Origin: Parasphingopyxis sp.
GTDB lineage: Bacteria > Pseudomonadota > Alphaproteobacteria > Sphingomonadales > Sphingomonadaceae
Direction: 5' to 3'
Length of the DNA: 64,000 nt
Assembly (NCBI RefSeq): GCF_028279465.1
Contig: NZ_JANQNS010000018.1
Span: 124,001 to 188,000 of the forward strand
Position 1 is the stretch's first letter, and each line of letters opens with the position of its first letter. The position numbers and the translations under genes were made by a program. The notes beneath the pieces were generated by a model. The model worked only from the letters and a program-made list of their open reading frames with translations. It ran no database searches and was not told the origin of the DNA. Positions 10,887-20,405 of the stretch are shown here, piece by piece.

Positions 10887-12259
10887 GGCGTCTTTCCACC
10901 GGCCAGCGCCTCAACGACGCGGGCCAGTCCAATATAGTTGCTCCCCTTGACGAGCAGCGCGTCGCCCGTGCGAATCTTCCCCTCGAGACTCTCGAGCGCC
11001 GCCGCCGCGTCGGGCACATGAACGATGTCGATGCTATTGCCAAGCGCGTCTGCCAACACCTGCATCGGTTCGCCGACGAGCACGGCCAAAGCGACGCCGG
11101 CATCGGTTATCGGACCGGCCAGCTCGGCATGATATCGTTCGCTATCCTCGCCCAATTCGCCCATCGCGCCGAGCACCGCGATCCGCCGCTCGACCGGTTC
11201 TTCCGCCAGCGTTTTCAGCGCCGCCTTCATCGACACCGGGTTGGCATTGTAGCTTTCGTCGATCAGCAGCGCTTCGCCGTCTTCAAGCGGAATCGCCGAG
11301 CGCGCGCCGCGGCCCGGCAGCCCGGCCAGTTCGGCGAGCGCGAGCCCGGCTTGCGCCAAATCCGCGCCGACCGCCTCGACCGCGCCGATCACGGCCAGCG
11401 AGTTCGACACCCAATGATCGCCGGGTAGGCCAACGGTATAGGTCAGTTCGCCCTCCGGTAGCACGGCACTGACGATCGTGCCGGTCGTCGCGCGCACAGC
11501 CTCGACGGCACGGATATCGGCACCCTCGCCTTTCCCGAAAGTCCAGATCGTTTCGGCATAGGGCTCTGCCCAGCCGATCAGCCGGTCGCGATGCGGGCTG
11601 TCGAACGGGACGAGCGCGACACCGCCCGGCTCCAGCCCTTGGAAGATCTCGCCCTTGGCGTCGGCGATCCCCTCGATACTGTCGAAGAATTCGATGTGCG
11701 CGGGCGCAATCGCCGTGATCATCGCGACATGCGGCCGGACGATCCGGGTGAGGGCAGAAAGTTCGCCGGCATGGTTCATGCCCATTTCGAACACGCCGTA
11801 GCGAGCGGCAGCCGGCATCCGCGCAAGACTGAGCGGCACGCCGGTATGGTTGTTATAGCTTTTGACTGAGCGATGCACCGAGCCTTGGGCAGACCGGTCG
11901 AGCGCGGCAAACAGCGCTTCTTTCACGCCCGTCTTGCCAACCGACCCCGTCACCCCGACGATCTTCGCATCGGTCCGCGCGCGCGACGTCGCGCCGAGTG
12001 CGTTGAGCGCCTCCATCGTGTCCGGAACCCGGATATGGGGATGGGCGCAATCCTGACTAACGATCGCTCCGGCCGCGCCATTCCCGAATGCCCCGTCGAG
12101 AAACTTGTGCCCGTCGGTCGTTTCGCCCTTCAGCGCGATAAAAAGATCGCCCGCGCCGACTTCGCGGCTATCGAACGCAACACCGTTTACGGCAAAATCG
12201 CCAGATGCGTCTCCGTCAATGGCGGCGGCGATCTCGCCCGAGGTCCAGAGCGCGCTCAT
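10874..12259 (-). CDS. murF: UDP-MurNAc-tripeptide--D-Ala-D-Ala ligase MurF
   Basis: MurF adds the D-alanyl-D-alanine dipeptide made by Ddl to complete the cytoplasmic precursor. The protein has 461 residues from ATG at 12259. That start gives an ATGA overlap with the murE stop; an ATG nine bases upstream is less likely. The ATP loop [14 protein letters not shown] is near residue 105 and the family segment [13 protein letters not shown] is near residue 320. The ATP loop reads GSVGKTG rather than the more common GSxGKTT, a small variation. Confidence 0.95.
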   Translation of the reverse strand: MSALWTSGEIAAAIDGDASGDFAVNGVAFDSREVGAGDLFIALKGETTDGHKFLDGAFGNGAAGAIVSQDCAHPHIRVPDTMEALNALGATSRARTDAKIVGVTGSVGKTGVKEALFAALDRSAQGSVHRSVKSYNNHTGVPLSLARMPAAARYGVFEMGMNHAGELSALTRIVRPHVAMITAIAPAHIEFFDSIEGIADAKGEIFQGLEPGGVALVPFDSPHRDRLIGWAEPYAETIWTFGKGEGADIRAVEAVRATTGTIVSAVLPEGELTYTVGLPGDHWVSNSLAVIGAVEAVGADLAQAGLALAELAGLPGRGARSAIPLEDGEALLIDESYNANPVSMKAALKTLAEEPVERRIAVLGAMGELGEDSERYHAELAGPITDAGVALAVLVGEPMQVLADALGNSIDIVHVPDAAAALESLEGKIRTGDALLVKGSNYIGLARVVEALAGGKTPCSN

Positions 12260-13677
12260 GCCGCACACTCCCGCGCGACTGTGACATCGTCGAACGGCAG
12301 CATGCGATCACCGATTTCCTGACCCTGCTCATGGCCCTTGCCGGCGAGCAAGATGATATCGTCCGCGCCGGCTTCAGCGATGGCGGCCGCAATCGCTTCG
12401 CGCCGCCCGCCAATATCCCGCGCACCGGGCGCGCCGGCGAGGATGGCTGCGCGGATCACAGCCGGTTCCTCCGAACGCGGATTATCGTCGGTGACGATGA
12501 CATGGTCGGACAGTTTCGCCGCGACTTCCCCCATCAGCATCCGCTTGCCCGCATCGCGGTCGCCGCCCGCGCCGAAGACCGTGATCAGCCGGCCCTTGGC
12601 GTGCCAGCGCAGCGCGTCGATCGCCGCTTCCAGCGCGTCGGGCGTATGCGCATAATCGACATAGACGGGCGCGCCGGCCTTGGTGATGACCGCGCGTTCG
12701 AGCCGCCCGCGCACGGGCTGGACACGCGAAAGATTGCCGAGCGTCTGGGCAAGATCGCCGCCCGTCGCCCAGACCAGACCCGCCGCGACGAGCGCATTGT
12801 TGGCTTGATAGGCGCCGATCAGCGGCAGCTCGATCGTGAAACTTTTGTCCTCGGCCTCCACCTCCAGCGTCTGGCCGAACTGGGTCGGCGTACGGCCGGT
12901 GAGCCGGATCGCCTCGCCTTTTCTACCGACCGACATGCCGCGCACGCCCCGCCCCTCAATCGCCGCGACGACCTTTTCGCTGACCGGATCGTCCGCCCAG
13001 ACGATCGCCGTGCCGTCCTTGTCCACAACTTCGGTAAAGAGCCGCAGCTTGGCCGTGAGATAGGCCTCCATCGTGCCGTGATAATCGAGATGGTCGCGCG
13101 AGAGATTGGTGAAGGCGGCAGCGCCGACGGGCAGCCCTTCGGTGCGATATTGCGACAGCCCATGGCTTGAGGCTTCGAAGGCGAGATGGGTGACTCCCTC
13201 GCGCTTCAACCCCGCCGCATTGGAAAGGAAGGTGACGATATCGGGTGTCGTCAGGCCTGTTTTGGTTTGGTCGTCGGCCGTGGTCACGCCGAGCGTACCG
13301 ATCGAGGCGGCATTATGCCCGGCCATGCGCCAAAGCTGGCGCGTCAGTTCGACCGTGGATGTCTTACCGTTGGTGCCGGTGACGGCCACGCTGATGTCGG
13401 GAAAGGGCGCGAAGAATTTGGCGGCGAGTTGGGCAAAGGCGCGGCGCGGCTCTTCGTCGGTAACGCGCGGTACGCCATCGACTTGTGCTTCAGGCCGGGA
13501 GACGATGGCGATAGCGCCGGACTCAATCGCATCGGGAATGAAGTCCTCGCCGTTGAACCGCGCGCCCTGAAACGCGCCGAAGATGGTGCCCGGCGCGACC
13601 TTGCGATGGTCGATCGCAAAGCCGGTGACCGTAGGACTGTCATGCGTGTCCGATCCGAGGAGCGCGGCGAGCTTCAT
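12256..13677 (-). CDS. murE: UDP-MurNAc-L-Ala-D-Glu--diaminopimelate ligase MurE
   Basis: MurE adds the third stem residue, expected to be meso-diaminopimelate in a Gram-negative. The 473 residues contain the ATP loop VTGTNGKTSTVEL near residues 100-112, the substrate region ASSHGLSQYR, and VDYAHTPDALE. The DNPRSE motif near residue 400, associated with diaminopimelate specificity, is present and supports that choice over lysine. It overlaps ftsI by four bases. Confidence 0.96.
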   Translation of the reverse strand: MKLAALLGSDTHDSPTVTGFAIDHRKVAPGTIFGAFQGARFNGEDFIPDAIESGAIAIVSRPEAQVDGVPRVTDEEPRRAFAQLAAKFFAPFPDISVAVTGTNGKTSTVELTRQLWRMAGHNAASIGTLGVTTADDQTKTGLTTPDIVTFLSNAAGLKREGVTHLAFEASSHGLSQYRTEGLPVGAAAFTNLSRDHLDYHGTMEAYLTAKLRLFTEVVDKDGTAIVWADDPVSEKVVAAIEGRGVRGMSVGRKGEAIRLTGRTPTQFGQTLEVEAEDKSFTIELPLIGAYQANNALVAAGLVWATGGDLAQTLGNLSRVQPVRGRLERAVITKAGAPVYVDYAHTPDALEAAIDALRWHAKGRLITVFGAGGDRDAGKRMLMGEVAAKLSDHVIVTDDNPRSEEPAVIRAAILAGAPGARDIGGRREAIAAAIAEAGADDIILLAGKGHEQGQEIGDRMLPFDDVTVARECAA

Positions 13678-15374
13678 GACCGCTCCGATGGCGCGCGCCA
13701 GAGCATGGCGCGCAGATGGGCGGTATCGATATCCTCGGTTTCGCTTGGAATGACGCCGAGCAGCGGGCCGATGCGGGCGACGACCTGACGCACAACAGGC
13801 GCGGCTGTCCAGCCGGCAGACGATGCGCCGCCCGTGCCCGCATCGCCGCGCGGTTCGTCCAGCATGACGAGGATGACATAACGCGGATCGTCCATCGGGA
13901 AGGCCGCAGCAAATGTCGTGATCAGCGCGTTTTCGCGATAACCGCCGCCGCCGGCTTTCTCGGCCGTGCCGGTCTTGCCGCCGACGCGATAGCCTTCGGC
14001 ATCGGCATTGCGGCCCGTGCCTTCCTGCACGATCAGACGCAGCAGCCCGCGCATCTGGCGGCTGGTTTCCTCGCTAAACACGCGCTCGCCCGCGGGCACT
14101 TCGTCGGGCGACAGCCGCATCAGGGTCAGCGGGCGATAGAGCCCGCCATTGACGAGCGTCGCGTAGCTGTTGGCGAGATGCAGCGGCGTCACGGCGATGC
14201 CATGGCCATAGCCCGCGGTCATAATCGTCGTGCGTGCCCAATAGTCAGGCCAGATCGGGCGGCCGCGCACAGGCAGTTCGAAATCGATCGGATCGTCGAA
14301 GTGCAGATCGCGGAACACGGCCTGCATCCGCTCCGCGCCCAGTTCGTCGGCAATCCGCGCGGTGACGATGTTCGAGCTGTGGACCAGCGTTTCCGGCACA
14401 TTGAGATAGCGGCGCTGCGGGTGATCGTCGTTGATCGTGTGGCGGCCGATCTGCAGCGGTTCCTCGGCATTATAGCGGCGGGAGATATCGGTGACGACAC
14501 CCTCTTCGATCGCGGCGGCCATCGTGATCGGCTTGAAGGTCGAGCCGAGCTCGTAAAAGCCCATCGTCGCCTGGTTGAAGCGCGCGCGGTCGCTCGACTG
14601 GTTGGCGGCATTAGGGTTGAAATTGGGCAGCGAGGTCAGCGCCAGCAACTCGCCGGTATGCGCGTCGAGCACGATCCCGGCCGCGCCGATCGCATTGAAG
14701 CGGCGCATCGCGGCGGCAAGTTCGCTCTGCACCGCAGCCTGCACTCGGCTGTCGATCGAGAGCGCCACGGGTTCGTTGCGGCGCGCCGGATCCATCAGCC
14801 GCTCTTCGAGCACAGCCTCCATCCCGGTCACGCCTTCGCCGTCGAGATTGACCCAGCCCAGCACATGGGCGGCGAGATTGGTTTGCGGGTAAAGCCGTTC
14901 GGGCTCGCGCAGATATTCCATGGCGGGCTCGCCCAGCGCGTTCACCTGCGCGACGAGTTCGGGCAGCGCGCGGCGGCGCAGATAGGAGAAAGTCCGGCCC
15001 GAGGTCAGAATCTCGACATATTCTTCCGTCGTCCGCTCGGGCATGAGTTCGTGAAGACGGGGCGCCAGCTCTTCGGGATCGCTGAGGACCCGGTCAGGAT
15101 GGACGGCGATCGACCAGGCGTCGATGGTGCGCGCAAGCGTCACGCCGTTGCGGTCGACGATATCGGCGCGCGGCGGCAGATTGGGATCGCCGCTCGCGGC
15201 ATAGGCTTCGCCGCCACTGAACGCTGTCAGCCAGCCGATCCGCACCGACACGGCCACGACCCCGAACAGGAGCAGCAGCATGGCGATCATCAGCCGCTGC
15301 TGCACGATGGGCTGCATTTGCCGCCGCAGGCTTACCTTGCGCACTTCAGCCGGTTTGGCGACGGGCGGGTTCAT
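13674..15374 (-). CDS. ftsI: Septal peptidoglycan transpeptidase FtsI (PBP3)
   Basis: FtsI crosslinks septal peptidoglycan with FtsW. The 566-residue protein has a short cytoplasmic tail, one membrane helix near residues 29-45, a PBP dimerisation domain and a transpeptidase domain. All three active-site motifs are visible: the nucleophile in GSTFK (Ser278), SSN at 333-335 and KTG at 467-469. It overlaps ftsL by four bases at its start and murE by four at its end. Confidence 0.97.
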   Translation of the reverse strand: MNPPVAKPAEVRKVSLRRQMQPIVQQRLMIAMLLLLFGVVAVSVRIGWLTAFSGGEAYAASGDPNLPPRADIVDRNGVTLARTIDAWSIAVHPDRVLSDPEELAPRLHELMPERTTEEYVEILTSGRTFSYLRRRALPELVAQVNALGEPAMEYLREPERLYPQTNLAAHVLGWVNLDGEGVTGMEAVLEERLMDPARRNEPVALSIDSRVQAAVQSELAAAMRRFNAIGAAGIVLDAHTGELLALTSLPNFNPNAANQSSDRARFNQATMGFYELGSTFKPITMAAAIEEGVVTDISRRYNAEEPLQIGRHTINDDHPQRRYLNVPETLVHSSNIVTARIADELGAERMQAVFRDLHFDDPIDFELPVRGRPIWPDYWARTTIMTAGYGHGIAVTPLHLANSYATLVNGGLYRPLTLMRLSPDEVPAGERVFSEETSRQMRGLLRLIVQEGTGRNADAEGYRVGGKTGTAEKAGGGGYRENALITTFAAAFPMDDPRYVILVMLDEPRGDAGTGGASSAGWTAAPVVRQVVARIGPLLGVIPSETEDIDTAHLRAMLWRAPSERS

Positions 15375-15919
15375 CGATCCGCGTTGTCCCCCGCATCGCC
15401 CGCATCTTCGCGCGCGGCTTCGCTGGCGATCGCGCCGCGCAGCTCGTCATCGAGAAAGGCCGTCGGCTGACCATCCGGGCCTTCGGGAACCATATAGGCC
15501 ACCTGCTGGATTTGTGGGCCGCCCGTCTCCGTATCAGGCGCGTCGAAGACATCCTCGTCTATGAGATTGCTCTCATCCTGCTCTTCAGCCACCGACGCCT
15601 GCTGGATCGGCGCTTCGGCAGCCGGTCCTTCAATCAGGCTGGCTAACTGGATCTCGCTAGCGAGAAACTGTTCCGGAGCAGGCGCCGACAGTATCAAATC
15701 GCGACGGTTCCAGACTTCGATCTGGCTCATCCGGCTGCGCGTCTGGAACTCGGTATTGAGCGAGAGGATGTCCTCGCGCGCCAGCTGGATGTCGCGTTCA
15801 ACGGCCTCCAGCGCGTTGCGTTCGGCGGCAACGCGGTGTGAAATCAGATAGCAGCTGAGCGCCGCGGAAGAGACCGCGGCGGCCCAAGCGACCGAACGGA
15901 ATTTGCGGGTGATGGTCAT
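15371..15919 (-). CDS. ftsL: FtsL-like cell division protein
   Basis: FtsL is a small bitopic division protein that works with FtsB and FtsQ. The gene is assigned from its position between rsmH and ftsI and its layout: a short N-terminus, one membrane helix near residues 8-27 and a heptad-like coiled coil near 32-65. Sequence alone would not identify it, as the family is poorly conserved. At 182 residues it is longer than the roughly 120-residue E. coli protein because of an acidic, proline-poor C-terminal half. It overlaps both neighbours by four bases. Confidence 0.8.
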   Translation of the reverse strand: MTITRKFRSVAWAAAVSSAALSCYLISHRVAAERNALEAVERDIQLAREDILSLNTEFQTRSRMSQIEVWNRRDLILSAPAPEQFLASEIQLASLIEGPAAEAPIQQASVAEEQDESNLIDEDVFDAPDTETGGPQIQQVAYMVPEGPDGQPTAFLDDELRGAIASEAAREDAGDAGDNADR

Positions 15920-16893
15920 GCGGTGACCCTCCTTTCCATGGGCCAGGGCGGCGCTTCGTTGCGCCGGGCGCTGCGCAGCGTGGCGGACCGCGAACGGGGA
16001 TTGCGCGCGACTTCTGCCTTATCGGCGCGTTGCGGTTTGGCGGGCTTGTCGAAACTGGGCGCCGGGGCGGTTTCGGCCGTGTCCGGCAGATGGCGCGAGC
16101 CGCCGGGCGTGCGGCCGCTCCGTTCGCGCAGAAACTGTTTCACTATCCGGTCTTCGAGGCTGTGAAAGGTGACGACGGCCAGCCGCCCGCCCGGAGCGAG
16201 CACGGCCTCTGCTGCCGCCAGCCCGTCGCGCAGTTCGTCCAGCTCGCGATTGAGATGGATGCGGATCGCCTGAAAGGTTTTCGTCGCCGGGTCTTTTGGC
16301 GCACCGGGCCGATGGCCGACGGCCTTACGGACCACGGCAGCGAGTTCGCCAGTCGTCTCAATCGGCCGCGCCGCGACGATCGCGCGCGCGATGCGGCGCG
16401 AGCGATGTTCCTCGCCATAGGCATAGAGCGTATCGGCGATCAGCGCTTCATCGGCACTGTTGACGAAATCGGCGGCGCTTTCGCCGTCCTGCTCCATCCG
16501 CATATCGAGCGGCCCATCCGCCTGAAAGGAAAAGCCGCGCTCGGCCCGGTCGAGTTGCATGGAGGACACGCCAATATCCATCGCGACGCCATCCACAGCA
16601 TCCAAGCCGTGCTCTTTGAGCGCCTCGCGCATTTCGGAGAAGCGGCGCGGCACGAGATGGAGCCCGCCATCGCTCGCTTCGGCCAGCTCCGCACCCTCGG
16701 CAATGGCGTCCGGATCGCGATCGAAGGCGTAAACCTCAGCCCCCTCGGCGAGCATCGCGCGCGAATAACCGCCCGCACCGAACGTCGCATCGACGTGAAT
16801 CTCGTCGGTCACGATATCGAGCGCGGCGATGACCTCTTCGAGCAGCACGGGTTCGTGGCGTGGATCGGGACGGGAGTCGGCGGCAACGCTCAT
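15916..16893 (-). CDS. rsmH: 16S rRNA m4C1402 methyltransferase RsmH (MraW)
   Basis: RsmH methylates N4 of cytidine 1402 in 16S rRNA using S-adenosylmethionine. The 325-residue protein opens with [13 protein letters not shown], followed by the SAM-binding segment [14 protein letters not shown] near residues 36-49, and has LDLGVSS-like [11 protein letters not shown] near 105-115. The C-terminal [15 protein letters not shown] is a family hallmark. It overlaps mraZ and ftsL by four bases each. Confidence 0.96.
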   Translation of the reverse strand: MSVAADSRPDPRHEPVLLEEVIAALDIVTDEIHVDATFGAGGYSRAMLAEGAEVYAFDRDPDAIAEGAELAEASDGGLHLVPRRFSEMREALKEHGLDAVDGVAMDIGVSSMQLDRAERGFSFQADGPLDMRMEQDGESAADFVNSADEALIADTLYAYGEEHRSRRIARAIVAARPIETTGELAAVVRKAVGHRPGAPKDPATKTFQAIRIHLNRELDELRDGLAAAEAVLAPGGRLAVVTFHSLEDRIVKQFLRERSGRTPGGSRHLPDTAETAPAPSFDKPAKPQRADKAEVARNPRSRSATLRSARRNEAPPWPMERRVTA

Positions 16894-17423
16894 AGCGACA
16901 CCCCCTTCTCGCTACACAGATGTTCGAGGATGCGCAGGAGCCGCTTGTCGCCCATCGCCATGCAATGCGCATGGGCACGGGTCGGGGACCAGATATCGAA
17001 ATAGGGCCCGTTGCCGGTGAAGAAGGCGAAATCCTCGATTCCCCCGGCCTTGCGCAGGAAGCTGGTCAGCACCATCCGGCCCGCCTTGTCGAACGTCACC
17101 GGCTGGAGCGGCGAGAAGGTCTCCGTGCCGCCACCGTCGCGCCGGATCAGGCTTTTGCGGCCGCTATGGGCTGTTTCGCGGGCGCGCTGCTCCCGCAATT
17201 GGCCGGCCAACGCAAAATACTCGGTCTCGTCGAAGCCCGTGAGGCAGGGCAGCTCTTCGTCTTCAGCGATATAGAGTAGCTTGTCGTCGACCGGCATGTT
17301 CGCGGCCTTGGCCTGCGCGGCGCGGCGTTCGACGGTGGCGCGCAGATCGGCCGGCAGGGACACGCGTCCCTTCCCGTCTACCGCGTTCAGCGCCTGTCCA
17401 CCGAAAGGAATTGAAAATTCCAC
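16890..17423 (-). CDS. mraZ: Transcriptional regulator MraZ
   Basis: MraZ is the AbrB/SpoVT-fold regulator that sits first in the dcw cluster and represses it in E. coli. The conserved [18 protein letters not shown] is near residues 11-28, and the second repeat [19 protein letters not shown] near 106-124. At 177 residues it is longer than the E. coli protein (152), with extra sequence in the first half and between repeats. It probably controls the operator-like repeats just upstream. Confidence 0.93.
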   Translation of the reverse strand: MEFSIPFGGQALNAVDGKGRVSLPADLRATVERRAAQAKAANMPVDDKLLYIAEDEELPCLTGFDETEYFALAGQLREQRARETAHSGRKSLIRRDGGGTETFSPLQPVTFDKAGRMVLTSFLRKAGGIEDFAFFTGNGPYFDIWSPTRAHAHCMAMGDKRLLRILEHLCSEKGVSL

Positions 17424-17790
17424 GCCGATCCTCTCCCTCGGCGCAAAGCGCTGCCCATCGCTGAATCATGAAAATTCAACGTCGAATCTTATGTGTTCGG
17501 GAGCGCCCTGCCCCTTACAGGACGATTTGCGTATCAAGGTTAACGATGGGTATCAATACCATTTCATGGGTATTTTAAGGGAATTTTGCCCACCTTGCGG
17601 TTTATGGATAGACGAAAGGCCCACAAAAGCAACGATGTTCTTCTTTTGTCTTGAAGCTGTTTGCCGATGCGTTTCGAACGCGCGAGAGACGTGCAATTCC
17701 CGCGCAGACGCGGGATAGGGGCTTGGTAAGCCGAATCGGCGAATCTCAACGGCTTGACCGGCCTGATTCGCGCCGTCTGATTCACATCGC
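17424..17790. other. Upstream region of the dcw cluster (no gene)
   Basis: This 367-base stretch lies between mraZ and the small membrane protein gene, both read to the left. It is more AT-rich than its surroundings and holds no convincing gene. It should carry the main dcw promoter. A TAAAAT hexamer (minus, 17572-17577) could be a -10 site, but no good -35 matches it. The repeats at 17546-17573 are listed separately. Confidence 0.6.
17546..17573. promoter_or_regulatory. Candidate MraZ operator upstream of mraZ
   Basis: ATGGGTAT occurs at 17546-17553 and again at 17566-17573, exactly 20 bases apart. Between them, AATACCAT at 17556-17563 is a near inverted copy at the 10-base position. In E. 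coli MraZ binds TGGG-containing repeats with about 10-base periodicity in front of its own gene. The match in core sequence and spacing, and the place 120-150 bases before mraZ, suggest autoregulation. This is inference. Confidence 0.4.
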
Positions 17791-18123
17791 CTAGTTTTCG
17801 GCAGGTTCGCCGTCGTCAAATTCGGGAACCGGTTCGACTTCGGTCTCTTCGACCGGCCCCGTTCCCGGCGCCACGCCGAGCTCGGCGAGCGGTTCCTGGG
17901 GCTGTTCCTCTTCGGCTGCGAGTTCGGTGTCCGCCTGCTCGGCCTGTTCGGCCATCGCTTCCGGCGTCAGCTCGGGCTCGTTGCTCGCGGTGCCCGAGAA
18001 GCTTGCCGCCAGCAGCACGATGACGACAATCGATGCAAGACCCGTCGCGCCGATACGGACGCGGTTCGCGTGCTCCTGACGCGTATCGTCGAAAGTCTCA
18101 ACAGGCTCGTCGTTCACTGTCAT
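17791..18123 (-). CDS. Small single-pass membrane protein, unknown function
   Basis: No family was recognised. The 110-residue product has a short polar N-terminus, one membrane helix near residues 26-42 and a very acidic periplasmic or cytoplasmic tail rich in Glu, Ala and Pro. The start is uncertain: ATG at 18123 has a ribosome site that is too close, whereas GTG at 18117 has GGAG seven bases upstream. Either start overlaps the end of the cysteine synthase gene by about 20 bases, which suggests coupling to it. Confidence 0.7.
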   Translation of the reverse strand: MTVNDEPVETFDDTRQEHANRVRIGATGLASIVVIVLLAASFSGTASNEPELTPEAMAEQAEQADTELAAEEEQPQEPLAELGVAPGTGPVEETEVEPVPEFDDGEPAEN

Positions 18124-19114
18124 TCTCCGTGGCCAGCCATGGCGGGACGGCAAGTCCCTTCTCGGCCAGCCAATCGGCATTATACAGCGTCGAAAGATAG
18201 CGCAAACCGCTGTCGCAAAGGATCGTCACGATCGTCTTGCCTGGGCCCATCTCTTTCGCCAGCGCCATCGCACCGGCGACATTGATGCCAGACGACAGGC
18301 CAAGGCACAGCCCCTCTTCCGACAACAGGCGATGGACCCATTCCAGACCCTCGGCATCGGAGATGCGGTATTGGGTATCGACGGGAGCGTCTTCGAGATT
18401 GGCAGTGACCCGGCCCTGACCGATACCCTCGGCCACCGAGGAGCCCTCGGACTTCAGCTCGCCATTGGCATAATATTCGTAGAGCGCGGCACCATGCGGA
18501 TCGCTCAGCGCGATCCGGACATCCTCGGAAAATTCCTTGAGCCCCATGCCGACCCCGGCGAGCGTCCCGCCGGTTCCGACCGCACAGGTAAATCCGTCAA
18601 CCTTGCCCTCGGTCTGCTCCCATATTTCCTTCGCCGTCGTTTTGATATGCGCGCGGCGGTTGGCAATATTGTCGAACTGATTGGCCCAGAGTGCGTTGTC
18701 GGTTTCTTCGGCAATACGCCGCGACTGGTGGACGAAATGGCAGGGCGACGAATAGGGCGCGGCGGGCACGAGCACGAGCTCGGCGCCGAGCGCGCGCAGG
18801 GTATCCATCTTCTCCTTGCTCTGCGTGTCCGGCATCACGATGATCGACTTGTAGCCTTTGGCATTGGCGACGAGCGCGAGGCCGATGCCGGTATTGCCGG
18901 CCGTGCCCTCGACGATCGTGCCGCCGGGCTTGAGCAGCCCCTGCTCCTCCGCCTCCTCGACAATGTAGAGCGCGGGCCGGTCTTTCACCGAGCCGCCCGG
19001 ATTTGCGAATTCGCATTTGCCGAGAATCTCGCAGCCGCTGTCCTCCGACGGACCTTTCAGACGGACGAGTGGCGTATTGCCGATCAGCGCGAGCGGGTTG
19101 GGAACTATAGTCAT
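18098..19114 (-). CDS. cysK: Cysteine synthase (O-acetylserine sulfhydrylase)
   Basis: This pyridoxal-phosphate enzyme makes cysteine from O-acetylserine and sulfide. The product has 338 residues from ATG at 19114, with another ATG nine bases upstream. Fold type II motifs are clear: IGNTPLVRL near residues 11-19, the cofactor lysine in GGSVKDRPA (Lys44), the phosphate-binding region EGTAGNTGIG near 69-78, and GTGGTLAGVG in the middle. The gene is likely first in a two-gene unit with the small membrane protein downstream. The exact paralogue (CysK or CysM type) cannot be fixed from motifs. Confidence 0.9.
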   Translation of the reverse strand: MTIVPNPLALIGNTPLVRLKGPSEDSGCEILGKCEFANPGGSVKDRPALYIVEEAEEQGLLKPGGTIVEGTAGNTGIGLALVANAKGYKSIIVMPDTQSKEKMDTLRALGAELVLVPAAPYSSPCHFVHQSRRIAEETDNALWANQFDNIANRRAHIKTTAKEIWEQTEGKVDGFTCAVGTGGTLAGVGMGLKEFSEDVRIALSDPHGAALYEYYANGELKSEGSSVAEGIGQGRVTANLEDAPVDTQYRISDAEGLEWVHRLLSEEGLCLGLSSGINVAGAMALAKEMGPGKTIVTILCDSGLRYLSTLYNADWLAEKGLAVPPWLATENDSERRAC

Positions 19115-19221
19115 GCCGCGCATCTACCCCAGCGGGCTTTCGCCGGGCAAGCAATCTTGGCTTGGAGGCGGCAAAGCTCGGGCTTGGCGGAATGGGGCCG
19201 GCGCGCCTATCGACGGGAGCC

Positions 19222-19728
19222 GTGACACGCAAATCCTCCTTCGCCCCGATCATCGACGACCGGGTCCGGCTGCTGATCCTCGGCAGCCTGCCCGGCGAGG
19301 AATCGCTGCGCCAGGCGCAATATTACGCCCATCCGCAAAACCGCTTCTGGGATCTTGTCGGCGCCGCCTTGGGCGTCGAGCTGCGCGAACGGGACTATAC
19401 GGATCGGCTCGCCATATTGCTGCACCACAATATCGGCCTGTGGGACGTGATCGCCGATGCGCATCGGTCCGGCAGTCTGGACAGCGCGATCCGCGACGCA
19501 CGCGAAAACGATCTGCGGGCGCTGGCGACTTCCCTGCCCGCTCTGTCGGCAATAGCTTTCAACGGAAAGAAGTCGGCAAAGACGGGACGCAAACAGCTGG
19601 GCGATGCCGGCGACGCTTACCGGCTGATCGACCTGCCCTCGTCGAGCCCGGCCTATGCTGCAATGCCGTTCGAAGAGAAATGCGCGCGCTGGTCGGTGAT
19701 CGCGCATATTGTCCGGACAACTCGATAA
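19222..19728 (+). CDS. DNA-deoxyinosine glycosylase (uracil-DNA glycosylase superfamily, family 6-like)
   Basis: Family 6 enzymes of the UDG superfamily remove hypoxanthine (deaminated adenine) from DNA. The protein has about 168 residues from GTG at 19222. The family motif LILGSLPGEESL lies near residues 17-28, with YYAHPQNRFW following and LIDLPSSSPAYA near the C-terminus. An ATG 30 bases upstream is an alternative start. It is transcribed divergently from cysK. The assignment rests on recognising these motifs; substrate preference is known only for a few relatives. Confidence 0.8.
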   Translation: MTRKSSFAPIIDDRVRLLILGSLPGEESLRQAQYYAHPQNRFWDLVGAALGVELRERDYTDRLAILLHHNIGLWDVIADAHRSGSLDSAIRDARENDLRALATSLPALSAIAFNGKKSAKTGRKQLGDAGDAYRLIDLPSSSPAYAAMPFEEKCARWSVIAHIVRTTR

Positions 19729-19846
19729 TTACGGCCCGAAACGGGCCCGGTACGATGCCGTTCGTCGAACTGGCTCGACCTGTCATCATTTCATTATAAA
19801 AATTCGGTTGACGAACCATGCTGCAGCCGCGAAAAGCCGCGCCATC

Positions 19847-20281
19847 ATGAAAAAAGCCATATCCCCACTCGCGGTCGCCCCGCTCGCGGCCCTTATCGCT
19901 CTCGCTGGTTGCAGCGAGCCGGAACCCGAAGTCGTCGGCGAAATGTCCGACCCCGAAGCCGAGGAGATCGAAGAACTCACTCCGGAGGAGCTGCCGCCGA
20001 TGCGCACGCGCGAAGCCAGCTTCCGCTGTGACGACAACAGCGTCGTCTATGTGAGCTTCTACACGAACGACAGCCAGGTTGGCGTCGCCATGGAGCAGGA
20101 CGCGGTGCAGACCATCCTGCCGAACGAAGCGATGGCTGAACCGGCCGAAGGCGAAGAAGCAGCCGAACCGGCCGCCACGCCCACCTATTCCGGCGAAGGC
20201 TATACGCTGGTTGGCGCAAGCGATGCGGCAAGCATCCAGTTCGCCCGCGCCGGCGGCGGTCTGCAGACCTGCGACAGCTAA
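19847..20281 (+). CDS. MliC-like lipoprotein (lysozyme inhibitor family)
   Basis: The 144-residue product starts with a lipoprotein signal peptide whose lipobox LAGC places the lipidated cysteine at residue 22. A low-complexity acidic linker follows, then a domain beginning FRCDDNSVVYVSFY and ending with AGGGLQTCDS. The two cysteines and the beta-strand pattern resemble the MliC/PliC family that protects peptidoglycan from C-type lysozyme. The match is weak, so function is tentative. A terminator follows the gene. Confidence 0.7.
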   Translation: MKKAISPLAVAPLAALIALAGCSEPEPEVVGEMSDPEAEEIEELTPEELPPMRTREASFRCDDNSVVYVSFYTNDSQVGVAMEQDAVQTILPNEAMAEPAEGEEAAEPAATPTYSGEGYTLVGASDAASIQFARAGGGLQTCDS

Positions 20282-20304
20282 GCCAAGCAAATCCCATCAA
20301 TTAC

Positions 20305-20340
20305 GAGGGCCGGTAGCGCAGACGCTGCCGGCTCTTTTTT
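20305..20340 (+). terminator. Rho-independent terminator after the MliC-like gene
   Basis: GCCGGTAGCG pairs with CGCTGCCGGC across the four-base loop CAGA, with one G-T pair, and is followed by CTC and six T. It starts 24 bases after the stop codon. Confidence 0.85.
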
Positions 20341-20405
20341 ATCGTGCACCTTGCCTTTTCCCGGATCGGCATCATACGATCCCGGGCGAAACATAGGGGG
20401 CAGCT

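Noticed and set aside
19709-19846. 46-codon upstream extension of the MliC-like lipoprotein
   Set aside because: It would bury the lipoprotein signal peptide; the start at 19847 gives a normal signal.
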